A DNA stretch of 64,000 bases from Cudoniella acicularis (lineage: Eukaryota; Ascomycota; Leotiomycetes; Helotiales; Helotiaceae): assembly GCA_013054445.1 (NCBI GenBank), contig JAAMPI010000038.1, positions 21,380 through 85,379 of the forward strand. The letters are read 5' to 3'. Position numbers and translations under genes: made by a program. Below, in pieces: positions 42,959 through 52,538 of this stretch. The notes below the pieces were generated by a model that searched no databases, was not told where the DNA came from, and saw nothing but the letters and a program-made list of their open reading frames with translations. The first letter of the stretch is position 1; each line of letters starts with the position of its first letter.

Positions 42959-45002
42959 ATGGTCAATCTGGGGCACTCGCATCGCCGGCTATCCGGGGCA
43001 AGTATGTCACTCTGTACCCTTTATTTGTTGATCTAATTAGCAAATCTCTCTTCAGAGGGACTACTAATCGCAGAAGAACATATACAAGAATCAAGAGAGT
43101 TAATGGGATTTCGGAATCTTAGGCAACCGGTCTTCGATCGATGAAAGCAAGTCGGATGGCCCGGAGGACGAGACCACAGTCGTGGAGCCAGAACAGGGCA
43201 ATGGTAAGAATTTTGAGGGAGGCATGGAGAACTAGAGTACATGGCTGATATCGAGGTGCAGTTCTTTCACATATCATTTCGCAATTGCGACCCGGCGCGG
43301 ATCTGAGTCGAGTTGTTCTGCCGACTTTTATATTGGAGCCTAGGAGCATGCTGGAGAGAATCACAAAGTGCGTAGGAATTTTTATGGGAACTGGCTTGGA
43401 AACACTTTTGACCAGGGGTGCTGACTGTTTATAGTTTCATGGCCCATCCAGAACTTCTGCTGCCCATACCAGATATCGACGACCCGGTGCTGAGATTTGT
43501 CTCTGTGGTGAAGTTTTATTTATGCGGATGGCATATCAAACCACCGTAAAAAGAATACCCCTTATCTTTCTATTATTTTCTAACAACACGGCAGAGGTGT
43601 CAAAAAACCGCTAAATCCAATCTTGGGAGAGACTTTCACTGGCTATTGGGAATTTCCGGACAACACCAGAGGCTATTATATTTCTGAGCAAACGTCACAC
43701 CACCCTCCAAAGTCTAGCTATTTCTATATGGCCCCGGAACATCATATACGGATTGATGGAACATTAAAGCCACGAAGCAAATTTCTAGGCAATTCGGCTG
43801 CAAGTATGATGGAAGGTATTGCAATGCTGCGATTCACGAATCGAGGATCTGGCAAAGGGGAACGATACATTATTTCCCAACCAAATATGTACGCTCGTGG
43901 CATTCTATTCGGAAAGATGAAATATGAGTTGGGCGATCACAGTTTTGTGCGCTGCCCGGAGCTGGGTCTGTCGGCAGATGTGGAATTCAAGACCAAGGGT
44001 TATTTTGGTGGAACCTATAACGCCATTGGAGGGACAATCAAAAACGACAAAACTGGGGAAATTCTCTACGAACTATCGGGGATGTGGACTAACGAAATGT
44101 GGATTAAGGACATGAAGGTTTGGCTTTTGACACTTCTGTGGTCAAGTATAAAGCGCTGACTTTTGCTATTTCTAGACGGGGCAGAAGGAATTGATATTTG
44201 ATGCTACCCACGCGAAGCATACGCCTCCTTTGGCGCGACCAATAGAAGAACAAGAGGAACGTGAATCTCAAAGATTATGGTTCAAAACTGCTCAAGCAGT
44301 CAAGGAGCGAAATCATGAGGTAGCGACAGACGAGAAGACTAAAATCGAGGATATGCAGAGAGATGAAGCTGCCAGGAGAGCAGAAGATGGTGTTGAGTGG
44401 CATCCCAGACTTTTCAGACATGTGAAAGGAGGCCCTGGTGGACCGGACGAAGGGGATGAAGATTTAGACTGGATTCTGAACGCCAACATGTAAGATGACA
44501 ACAACATAGGTTCGGACTTTTACTAACAATATTTTATAGTGATGGTTCAACCCCCCAGAAACAAACCGAACAAATATTAGCAATCACACCAATTATTAAA
44601 GGTCAAAAGCACACGGAGAGAAATCGAATACCCCCGCCACACCACCGATCAGGATCTTATGCTTCCACAACAAGCCCGACAAGTCCCACTGCACCCCAAG
44701 CACCTTCTCATCCACCCACCGTTGTAGAAAACGATCTGATAGATTTCAGTCAGAATGATGGTGCTTCTGCCCAGCCAGTGATTCCTGCTGATTTGCACGC
44801 AGCACAGACAGTAAACAACAGTCAGCAGCAAAAAGATATGGAAAGAACTCTGCAAACGACTAGCATAGCAAACGAGGGCTCTTTGATTGATTTCCACGAC
44901 GATTTGAAGGCAAGCCTCCCTCAAGTAAACCACACGGTTCCACTTAAAAGGCTTGACACCGACACTCAAACTCTAGATGAGTTCGTGGATGCTCAGGGAT
45001 GA
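42959..45002 (+). CDS. Oxysterol-binding-protein-related lipid-transfer protein (Osh6/7 type)
   Basis: Seven exons join in phase: 42959-43001, 43123-43203, 43256-43367, 43435-43545, 43595-44117, 44176-44489 and 44540-45002, giving 548 residues. The N-terminus is short and acidic ([15 protein letters not shown]), with no PH or ankyrin domain, as in short Osh proteins. The ORD begins with a lid-like segment followed by [34 protein letters not shown] and the signature [13 protein letters not shown] follow. [14 protein letters not shown] comes later, then [12 protein letters not shown]. Osh6/7 proteins exchange phosphatidylserine and PI4P at ER-plasma membrane contacts. The tail of about 150 residues is disordered and has two LIDF motifs in acidic context ([16 protein letters not shown]). 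A role near tricalbin-type contacts is expected from the family. Confidence 0.88.
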
Positions 45003-45431
45003 ATCATCGTGTTTACAAGGGACTCCTTGGGGATGAGATATGTGAGATTTGAAAGTATTCTAGAAGGCATGGCGTTGCGATTTGGGGGTGTGCACATGCA
45101 TAATGAGCCCGTGTAAAATACAGGGCAGAGACACCTACATCATGGACCATGATTCACAAATGGATGGACTATTAGAGACGTTGACATTGGTATAGCTACA
45201 AGACTTGCATCATATTTCTTCCTGTGATTTAGTTCCTCGGAGTCCGTGATCGTAATCTTACACGCTTTTCCCTCGAGTGTATGCTTGAAAGCAAGAACGG
45301 TCCTGAACGCCAGAATGACCCACCCTTCTCTGAAACCGAGTTTTCCTTGTGTGGCTGCTCCTCAGCATCTCCCTTCAACCCCACACATAATTTCCTCATC
45401 GCGACTTATCCAGTAATTTCTCCATGGATGC
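45003..45431. other. Convergent 3' regions
   Basis: Between the convergent Osh-type and U2AF genes; holds both 3' ends and no gene. Confidence 0.5.
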
Positions 45432-46288
45432 TCAAGCGTATCTCTTTCTCGTTGGCTCAGGACTTGGACTCCTACTCATGCTCCTCTCATCCCGTCCCCT
45501 AAGTCTCAACCACTTCTTCGTGCTCAATTCCAGCTCTCTCTCTAGTTCTGGTGATGGATTCTTGCGATGAATGAAATTGCAAAATCCTCCTCTCACACAT
45601 CCTTCCCCGCTATTGAGTCGGCAACACGCCTCGCGGAAATCGGTTACGGGGGATAATTCACAGTAGATGGGGCGCGCGGCGTACCAGCGTGAGTTGAGGG
45701 CGTCGCATGCTGTTTGGGCGGAGTCTTCGTATTTGAAACGCGCGTAGACGTTGCCGATTAAATCTTCACACAATCAATCAGCTTATACTCTTGGAAATGG
45801 TGTGGGGAAGCGGAAGGGGGACATACGACTGGCCTTTATGTTAGCATAGGTTCTTAATCAATGTTTTGGGAGCTGCAGCTCCTCAGTCATTCTCGAGAGC
45901 CATCCAACTACAGGCACAGCTCTCAAAATATGTCCGCAGACCTCTGGCTCCCCGAAAGACAGTCAAAGTAAAGGGAAGGAGGTACGAACTCATTATTATT
46001 ATCGCAAACAACCACCTCTTCAATCTCCCCAAACTTGCACATCTCGCACCAGAAATCCTCGTAAAACGCGTCAAAGTGGTTCTGCAGCTGACTCGGATTC
46101 ATCTTGTTCTTTGGGTCGTATGCTGGGTTTTGGTAGAGGTTTGGTAGGAGGATGGTTTGCGAGTAGGAGGGCTTGACATGTTTTCTGGAGCAGCGGTCGC
46201 CGTGGCGGCACGCACCGATTTTGTAGTAGAAGGAGCAGTTGACCTTGTCGGCTTCTGTTCCGAAGATGCTGGCGAGGTAGTTCGCCAT
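45432..46288 (-). CDS. U2AF small subunit (35-kDa splicing factor homologue)
   Basis: Starts MANYLASIFGTEADKVNCSF. It has the first CCCH zinc finger (CSFYYKIGACRHGDRCSRKH), a UHM-type RRM with DFWCEMCKFGEIEEVVVCDN and GNVYARFKYE, and a second CCCH finger (CCRLNSGEGCVRGGFCNFIH). The tail is short with SRSPSPEPTRKR. The protein recognises the AG at 3' splice sites as a U2AF heterodimer. Exons are 46288-45990, 45828-45827 (2 nt) and 45763-45432, total 210 residues. The tiny exon is required to rebuild the Asp-His that every homologue has before L-(I/V)-GNVY. Intron 1 is 161 nt and ends GCTAACATAAAGGCCAG; intron 2 is 63 nt and starts GTATGT. Confidence 0.88.
45827..45828 (-). other. Two-nucleotide micro-exon of the U2AF small-subunit gene
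   Basis: Minus-strand sequence CCAG-TC-GTATGT. Exon 1 ends in GA after three Asn codons and exon 3 begins AT-TTA-ATC-GGC. Only insertion of TC gives GAT-CAT-TTA, that is Asp-His-Leu, the family-conserved residues. Direct joining of exon 1 to exon 3 would shift the frame. The left site has a good branch sequence and the right site a consensus GTATGT donor. Confidence 0.7.
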
Positions 46289-47483
46289 TTTTTGTGTTGT
46301 GATGGGTGGTTTTGAGGGAGGTGGCGAAAGTGTGAGGCTGCTGTCGCCGATGGGAAGTTGGGTTTTCTAAGGAGCGTAGCTCTGCGCGGGAAGTATAGAA
46401 TGCGGTCCTCGGTACACCTAACGCTTCGGCGGAGTCGCACGATTAGGATAGTGCGCTCACGACGTGGTGGCTTTTCTCGTAAAGTTGGTTGTTGAGGATG
46501 TTCTGGGATGCAAGTGGGATAGCAAAATATCGCGATATTGAGCTTTGGCGGGTTGATGAGGAGGGTTTAGCGCCATCTTGGTCAGATGCGCTGACTAATC
46601 GAGAAACCTCATTGCCAAGAGATTCTTCTAGAAGTTTTCAATATTTAAATTTTATTCCGTAATTCTCATTAAGATAAGAATATATCTAATTATTAATATT
46701 TATGTATTCATGGCTCCATTCTGACCTTATTTTGGCTTTCCTCTTTACAAAAAAGACAAAAATACCCATGATCCCACGCTAGGCAAGTTGGCTTTAATTG
46801 AGCCTCTGAACCGAGATTGTGAAGAAAGCACTTCAAAACAATGAAATAACTAATAGCAAGTACTTCAATTAATTCACGTAAGCTGTTGAAAAATATTCAT
46901 ACCAATTTTTATATTTAAGCATCTTACCCTAACTTGTTTTGAAGTTATCTAGTCTTTGAAGTGTTGAAGCCTTTGGATCAAGAAATTCGAACCTGTCTAC
47001 ATTGATCCATCATTGGAAGCCCTAGTCTCCTTTTCCACAAGCCCAAACTAAGTAGTAGCTTCCTTGAGCAACTCAACATGTTTCTCTATCAGCACAGAAA
47101 GGAATCTAACGCCGTACATGAAGAAAAGAAGGCAATGAACCACGAAGATGCACCCGATGGGCAATGTGTGCTAAAAGTGACATAATTGTAAAAATTGAAA
47201 TGACAAATTGCAGCACTAAGGAGGTAGAGGACTCGGTAGATGGAGAGAGACACAGTATTTGGAGAAGATATTGCGCAACCTGATTTTCGGTAAATTTGCC
47301 CCGAGTTGTGCATCATGTAGCGCTACAGGTTGCATCAGCTTGAGGGGCGCATATAAGAGACAATGCGCGCATTTTGTGGAAGTAAGATACAACACAGAAG
47401 GTAATTCAGGCTGAATTCTTAGTTATCCGGGTTTGAAGCTTTCATTTTGGGGTTGAATTTGTCATGTTGGAGGTGAAGCTGGT
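46289..47483. other. Intergenic
   Basis: The U2AF promoter side is followed by AT-rich sequence. No gene is supported. Confidence 0.45.
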
Positions 47484-48810
47484 CTAAGCACCATTCACCT
47501 CAGCAGCCAGAGCCTTGAAACCCTGCAGCAAATCATCTCTCAGATCCTCCCATCCCTCAATACCAACACTTACTCTCAACAATCTAGTATCAACACTCGA
47601 ATCCGTCATCGTCCTCCATTCGATCAAGCTCTCAACGCCACCCAAGCTCGTAGCATGGTGAAAAAGATCTAGTTTACCTGGGAATCGACGTGCGAATCGC
47701 TCATCTTTCATCGTGATGGAGAAGACGGGACCGAATCCATTCGGCATTTGCTTGAGCAGCCAACCATCATCGATGTCATCCTTTTGAAGACTGGCATGCT
47801 CAATCTTCTCGAGGACTTTTTGGATGGCCTTGCTATCCTCAGAGCTTGATTCCTTCTCCGAATGCAAAGTAGCATCCAGCCAAGCCACCAGGTTAGTAGT
47901 GTTAGAAGACTGCCTCTCCACCCGAACCTCCAATGTTCTCAAACTCCTTACTCCCAACCATCCCTCCATATTTCCCATGACATTCCCCAGATGTAATCTC
48001 TCTCTCGCCATTCCTTCATACCAACCCTTCCTCTCAGGATTTACAGCCAGAATGCCGCAGAGCATGTCGGAATGGCCGCCGATATACTTGGTCCCACTAT
48101 GCATGACCACATCCGCACCCCAGAGAAATGGATCTTGCAGTGGGGGAGGTCCAAAGGTGGCATCGACAGTCAGAAAAGCGCCGCGAGAATGAGCTTTGGC
48201 TGCGAAGGCGGCAAGGTTGTAAGCTGTTCCGACGGGATTGAGGGGAGTCTCGACGTGAATTATATCACCTGGCTGAAGTTCCTCGGCCAGACAATCCAAA
48301 TCCAATTTCTTGAGACCGGTAAGCTTTTGATGGATATCGATTACGCCGTGACAGCCATGATATCCATCTCCGATAGAAATCCTCTTTGGATTCAGGTAAA
48401 TGAGTAGCGCGTGGAAAGCGCTGAGCCCAGATGCATAGGTGATAGCGGGTCCTTTGAGAATGTCTGATAGGATGGCCTCGAAGCGGGTGGTATTTGGCGC
48501 AGTATGCCTAGAATAGATGTGCCCTTCGAACGGGGTATCCGGCTGCAAAAGGGATATTATCAGCTGACTTGACCCCACTTTAGGAAGGGAGACTCACATC
48601 AAGCTCTTTCCACGTTTTTAGTTTATCTGGATCTCGATTGTAGCGATAAGTAGTTGAGACATGCAGAGGTGGTGCAACATCTTGGCCTTTGTTCAGGAAG
48701 TCGTCTGCGTGTATGGTTTTTGACGAGAGGGAGAGGTTGGCGAGGCCGCGATCGGGGATATGATCTTGTAAGTCTTGACTGCCGTTTACTCCTGGTGCTG
48801 ATGTTGCCAT
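47484..48810 (-). CDS. Cys/Met-metabolism PLP enzyme (cystathionine gamma-synthase/lyase type)
   Basis: Exons 48810-48598 and 48542-47484 join in phase across a GTGAGT..TTGCAG intron, giving 423 residues. The family order is clear: SLSSKTIHADDF and PLHVSTTYRY, then YSRHTAPNTTRFE, TYASGLSAFHALL, GDGYHGCHGVID and ETPLNPVGTAYNL. The PLP-Asp strand is FLTVDATFGPP and the PLP-lysine motif is MHSGTKYIGGHSD. GNVMGNMEGWLGVRSLRTL follows, and the C-terminus has LGGVESLIEWRTM and LLRVSVGIEGWEDL. Enzymes of this group act in transsulfuration (cystathionine or related gamma/beta elimination or replacement); the substrate cannot be decided by eye. The insert around SEKESSSEDSKAIQ is loop-like. Cytosolic; no targeting signal is seen. 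Confidence 0.85.
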
Positions 48811-49297
48811 GTTTGTTCTCTCTTTAAGTAGAAATGAGAAATATGATCTGTTTGAAATTTGAATGTAATTTTCAAGTGCTGTTTAGTCAACACGATTTCG
48901 CCATATCAGCCATAAGTGACTTCCTGAGAGATCCACAAGGCCCCGCTGTTCCTCGCTTAGCGCCCGGCTTCGGTGACCGCCCCCTATTCCCGGTTTGGTA
49001 CTTGCAGAACTTCACTTGAAGGTCGATGAAATTTGCTGGGTATGATTGAGAGCCAAATCGCAAATTGAATTGGCTGAACTTGAGTAGAGTGAATGTTAAA
49101 TATGACATTGTGACGTATACTTAACACAGATCCGAAGTTCCAGGAGGGTCCTGCACTATAATGAGACCAAAGTAGCCAAAGGTTTACATTTCTTTCTATC
49201 TCTCTATATAGCAGTGGTAAGCAAATGGGTATCTCGAAAATGCAACAGAGCTGAACGCCGAAAGCAAAATATGATCAACAAATGATTCCACACCAGA
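48811..49297. other. Intergenic
   Basis: The 5' side of the PLP-enzyme gene and 3' side of the MutL-like gene; no gene. Confidence 0.45.
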
Positions 49298-52124
49298 TTA
49301 CACCATGCCCGACTTGGCAGCCTGTAAATTTTCAAAGCTATACTCAACTTCGCACTGTCCGTCATCCTCCTGCTCCATCCACTTGCCTACCACGGCCCTA
49401 GTTCTAGCTACCAGTGCGGCCATATCAGACGGGCTCAGCGCAAACCCCCCGGCGTGTACCCCACGCACCAGGTACATGTCATGCTCGGCCATGGCCTGCT
49501 GTAAGTTGTCTTAGTTGACCCATATCTGTGGAGAGCCGGAGTAGCAACGCGTGGGTCTTGATTTCATCCGGAATCCTCTCTAGTGGAAGCTTTAATGACT
49601 TGGCCCTCGTCAATTTCAGCAGGCCGCTTTGAATAGGAGTGAGCCTTTGTTGCTTCATCAAATACGCCCGTGGATCACCATCTGGTAATGTTGTTTTGAA
49701 TGGCTCCTTGGCAGGAACATTGTTGTGCAAGCTCAATTGATCAGCTTCAAGTGTTGCTATGGCCGCTTTGTACCGGTTTTCATGAGGAGAAGTCCGAACT
49801 AAGCTATCTACCTCTCGCCGAGCAGCTGCTTTTCGAGCAATTCTGAATTCTTCACGGCGTTGCCGGCTGGCATCTTCTTTTCTCTGCTCAAAATCCATAG
49901 CCCATTCAAGTTCTGCATTTGAATCTCTCTGCAGTGATGGTGGAAGGTTACTCTCAATCGGACGCAATTGACACCTATCCAACAACGTGATCTGGCGCAA
50001 TCCACTTGATGGCGCACTGCCGTCGGCGATCCTCCGAGGTGGCCCAAAAGGCTTGTTAATTCCATTCAGCCTCCCGGAATTTCTTGGACGTTGGGTGGCT
50101 GGCGGAGATATCAGTGAGCATTCTGCCAAGTTTCTAGCACTGATAAAGTCGTTTCGATGTCGAGTTCGTGGAGGTTGACCTTCTCCGTCGACGAAGAGTG
50201 CTCCAACTTGGCCATCCTGACTGGCTGCTAGTTGCAAACCGTTTGGTTGGCTTGGTCGTATTTCGTAAAACTCGTGGTCATTAGCACACAAGCTGGTATT
50301 ACGAGCCTGAAGCTGACTGGTATCTCCGTTGCTATACCTTCTTCTTTGTAAAGACTGGAGTCTGTTACGAAACGTGGGATCAACATTTGGCGCAATGGAC
50401 TCGTCACTATGTCGCCGCCTTGGCGGAGTTGAAAATCTTTGAAAATCAGGTTCATCCATCCCCAATAATATCGGGTCTGAGAAGGGTTGATGTCGTTGTG
50501 AATGGGGATCTTGTTGTGTTTGTGAAAGCTGTAAGATACTAATGACATTGCTTGAAGAAGACTCAGGAGGAGATAGAGGCTGAACCGCACTTTGTCTGAC
50601 GGGAGCGGTCATCTTAGCAATAAGCCAAGGGTTTAGTGAGTTGGCCGTGACTTCTGGAATATGGGAGTTATCGCTCGTTGGTGATCCGGAAGATCGGGAT
50701 TTATTGGGATGGCTCTTTCTACATTCGTCAACACCTTCAGTGAAATCCTTGGACATGTCAAACTTCCATTTCCTTTGGCTAGGAGGTTGTGCTGCATCCT
50801 CTTCTCCAACAGCCATAGCAACCTCCTCCGTCTCAATGCCAGTTGTTCTTGACGGAGGAGATGGCGAGGGTTGTGCACTGAGTGAAGACTCATCTTCCAC
50901 GGGTAAATTTTGTGCCTCCGTCGACTTCGCTGGAGGCTTCCGAGCGAGAAGCAAATCAAAATCGTTGACTTTTTTGCCTTCAGGTCGAAGCAAAGGAAGC
51001 GCCACATCAGGTACAGTCTTTTTTCTCCCATAGGCATCTTTGAATAACGACTCGACTGACTCTAAGACCAAAGATTCATTGACAAAGAGAACATCATTTT
51101 TGGCTGGTTCCACATTAGGGTCGTAGCTGGCTACAGGACATTTGATGCTCAGACGAATGAAGGGCTTCTTGAGCTCAGGGGCATCTCCAAACGCCCCCCT
51201 TACATAATACTTAAACATGGTGATAATCTTCTTCATGGTGCCCTTCTCATGTGATACTGGTCGCGAGTCGATTGAAATGAATTGACCATGTCCAGTCTTG
51301 GTGATATCGGCATCAGGCCGTGGTAGAAATGCATCGATCTCAAACTGGCCACTTGTTGGTGGAAATCTGCTTATAGAACTCGTAGAAAGGTCCGTTGTCA
51401 CCGTTGAAAACGTCTCGGGAAACACCAAGGACTTTTCAATGCATTGTGTTGCAGCGTCCCTCCCAATGATCTGGGAGACCGCTTCTTTGATTCCATCATT
51501 CGGACGTGGGACAAAAGACCAAGAACCCTTATTCCCTTTAGCGACTTTCAAACTAAATCGAACTGTTGGTCGAGCAAAAGCGTATGCTTGTAAAAGCTCT
51601 TTAATACTCAGGAGCGTTTTAGGAGCTGTCTTCAAAAAATTCTGCTTTCTGACAGGAAGCTTGACCATGAAATTAAGGACACAGACAGTAGTTCCGATGG
51701 GATGCGAGGCACGGCTTTTGTAGTCAATTCCTCCGAAAGCTTTCAACTTGATGGCAGTTGCCACAGCTTCTCCATCAGTCTTCGTAGTTACTGAGACTTC
51801 TCCCAATTGTACGGCACTTGCGAGAGCCTCCCCTCGAAAACCAAGGCTCACGCCTCCGACAGCTTTCAATTCGTCAAAAGACCTCAATTTGCTGGTGTGC
51901 CCGCGTCTTCCTAGAGCATCAAGGTCTTCTTGCTGAATCCCGTGGCCGTTGTCGCGAACCTCAATCTTGTCTAGTGTATTTTGAGAAATAAGAATATCAA
52001 TAGACGTGGCCTTGGCATCGAGGGAATTATCGATAAGTTCCTTAACAAGTGAAGTAGGAGTTGTCAGGGCCTGAGCAGACCCAAGCAAATGAATCGTAGC
52101 CTCGGGTAGCGCGGTGATGCCCAT
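49298..52124 (-). CDS. MutL-family mismatch-repair protein, MLH2/human-PMS1-like
   Basis: The chosen start MGITALPEATIHLLGSAQAL begins at 52124; an upstream in-frame ATG at 52169 adds 15 unconserved residues. The GHKL ATPase domain is complete: LVKELIDNSLDAKATSID, EVRDNGHGI, GRRGHTSKL and SLGFRGEALASAV, then a transducer domain to about residue 350. The middle is a long disordered linker. The C-terminal region is short (KSLKLPLERIPDEIKTHALLLRLS ... MYLVRGVHAGGFALSPSDM) and lacks the DQHAxxER endonuclease motif of yeast Pms1, so MLH2-type is preferred. Near 49487 the frame shifts by one base between RQLTAG and AEHDMYLVRG; no usable donor exists there, so an indel or sequence error is likely. 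It shares a divergent promoter region with valyl-tRNA synthetase. Confidence 0.82.
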
Positions 52125-52538
52125 TGTGATGAGTACTTGGGGTAGTCCTTCGACGCGTTTTGAGACCACCCCCGTTCTCAGCCGCTACGGCGTTTTGTAA
52201 AGATGTGCCCAATCGAAGATTGATAGATGTTGGCTAGAAGTGATGATGATGTTGTGAAGAAATGAAAAAACAAGTGTTGACGCGAAACCTTCAGCCTCGG
52301 GGTCAGGCGAGGCTAGCCCGTGGCGGAAGGCCCTGATTGGCTTGACATTTCGAGTCATATTCACAGGAAACACAATATTTGGACAGGAAATCGCAGCTTT
52401 CTTGATATTGGCCACGACATCTGGACGCCCCAATTCTTTGAAGGAGACGCCAGCACGACGTCCCGAATTGTATTTCGAGCGCTCTGGGTGCGCAGGTCGC
52501 CCTACAGATTTACTTTCAAACAACACCCACTTGCCAGA
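52125..52538. promoter_or_regulatory. Divergent promoter between the MutL-like and ValRS genes
   Basis: About 410 bases separate the two start codons, so the genes share a bidirectional promoter. From 52320 the ValRS frame is open. Two ACG codons at 52455-52460, each with A at -3, precede a basic stretch in frame with the ValRS ATG (see the alternative-start entry). Confidence 0.5.
52455..52538 (+). other. Possible non-AUG-initiated mitochondrial presequence of ValRS
   Basis: From ACG 52455 the 28 residues before the ATG include RIVFRALWVRRSPYR and end TFKQHPLAR. They hold seven basic and no acidic residues, with Ser/Thr and hydrophobics interspersed, as in mitochondrial presequences. There is no ATG in this frame between 52323 and 52539. 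Confidence 0.45.

Noticed and set aside
43002..43122. Additional small exon in the first intron of the Osh-type gene
   Set aside because: Joining 43001 directly to 43123 is in phase and needs no extra exon, though the intron (121 nt) is longer than average.
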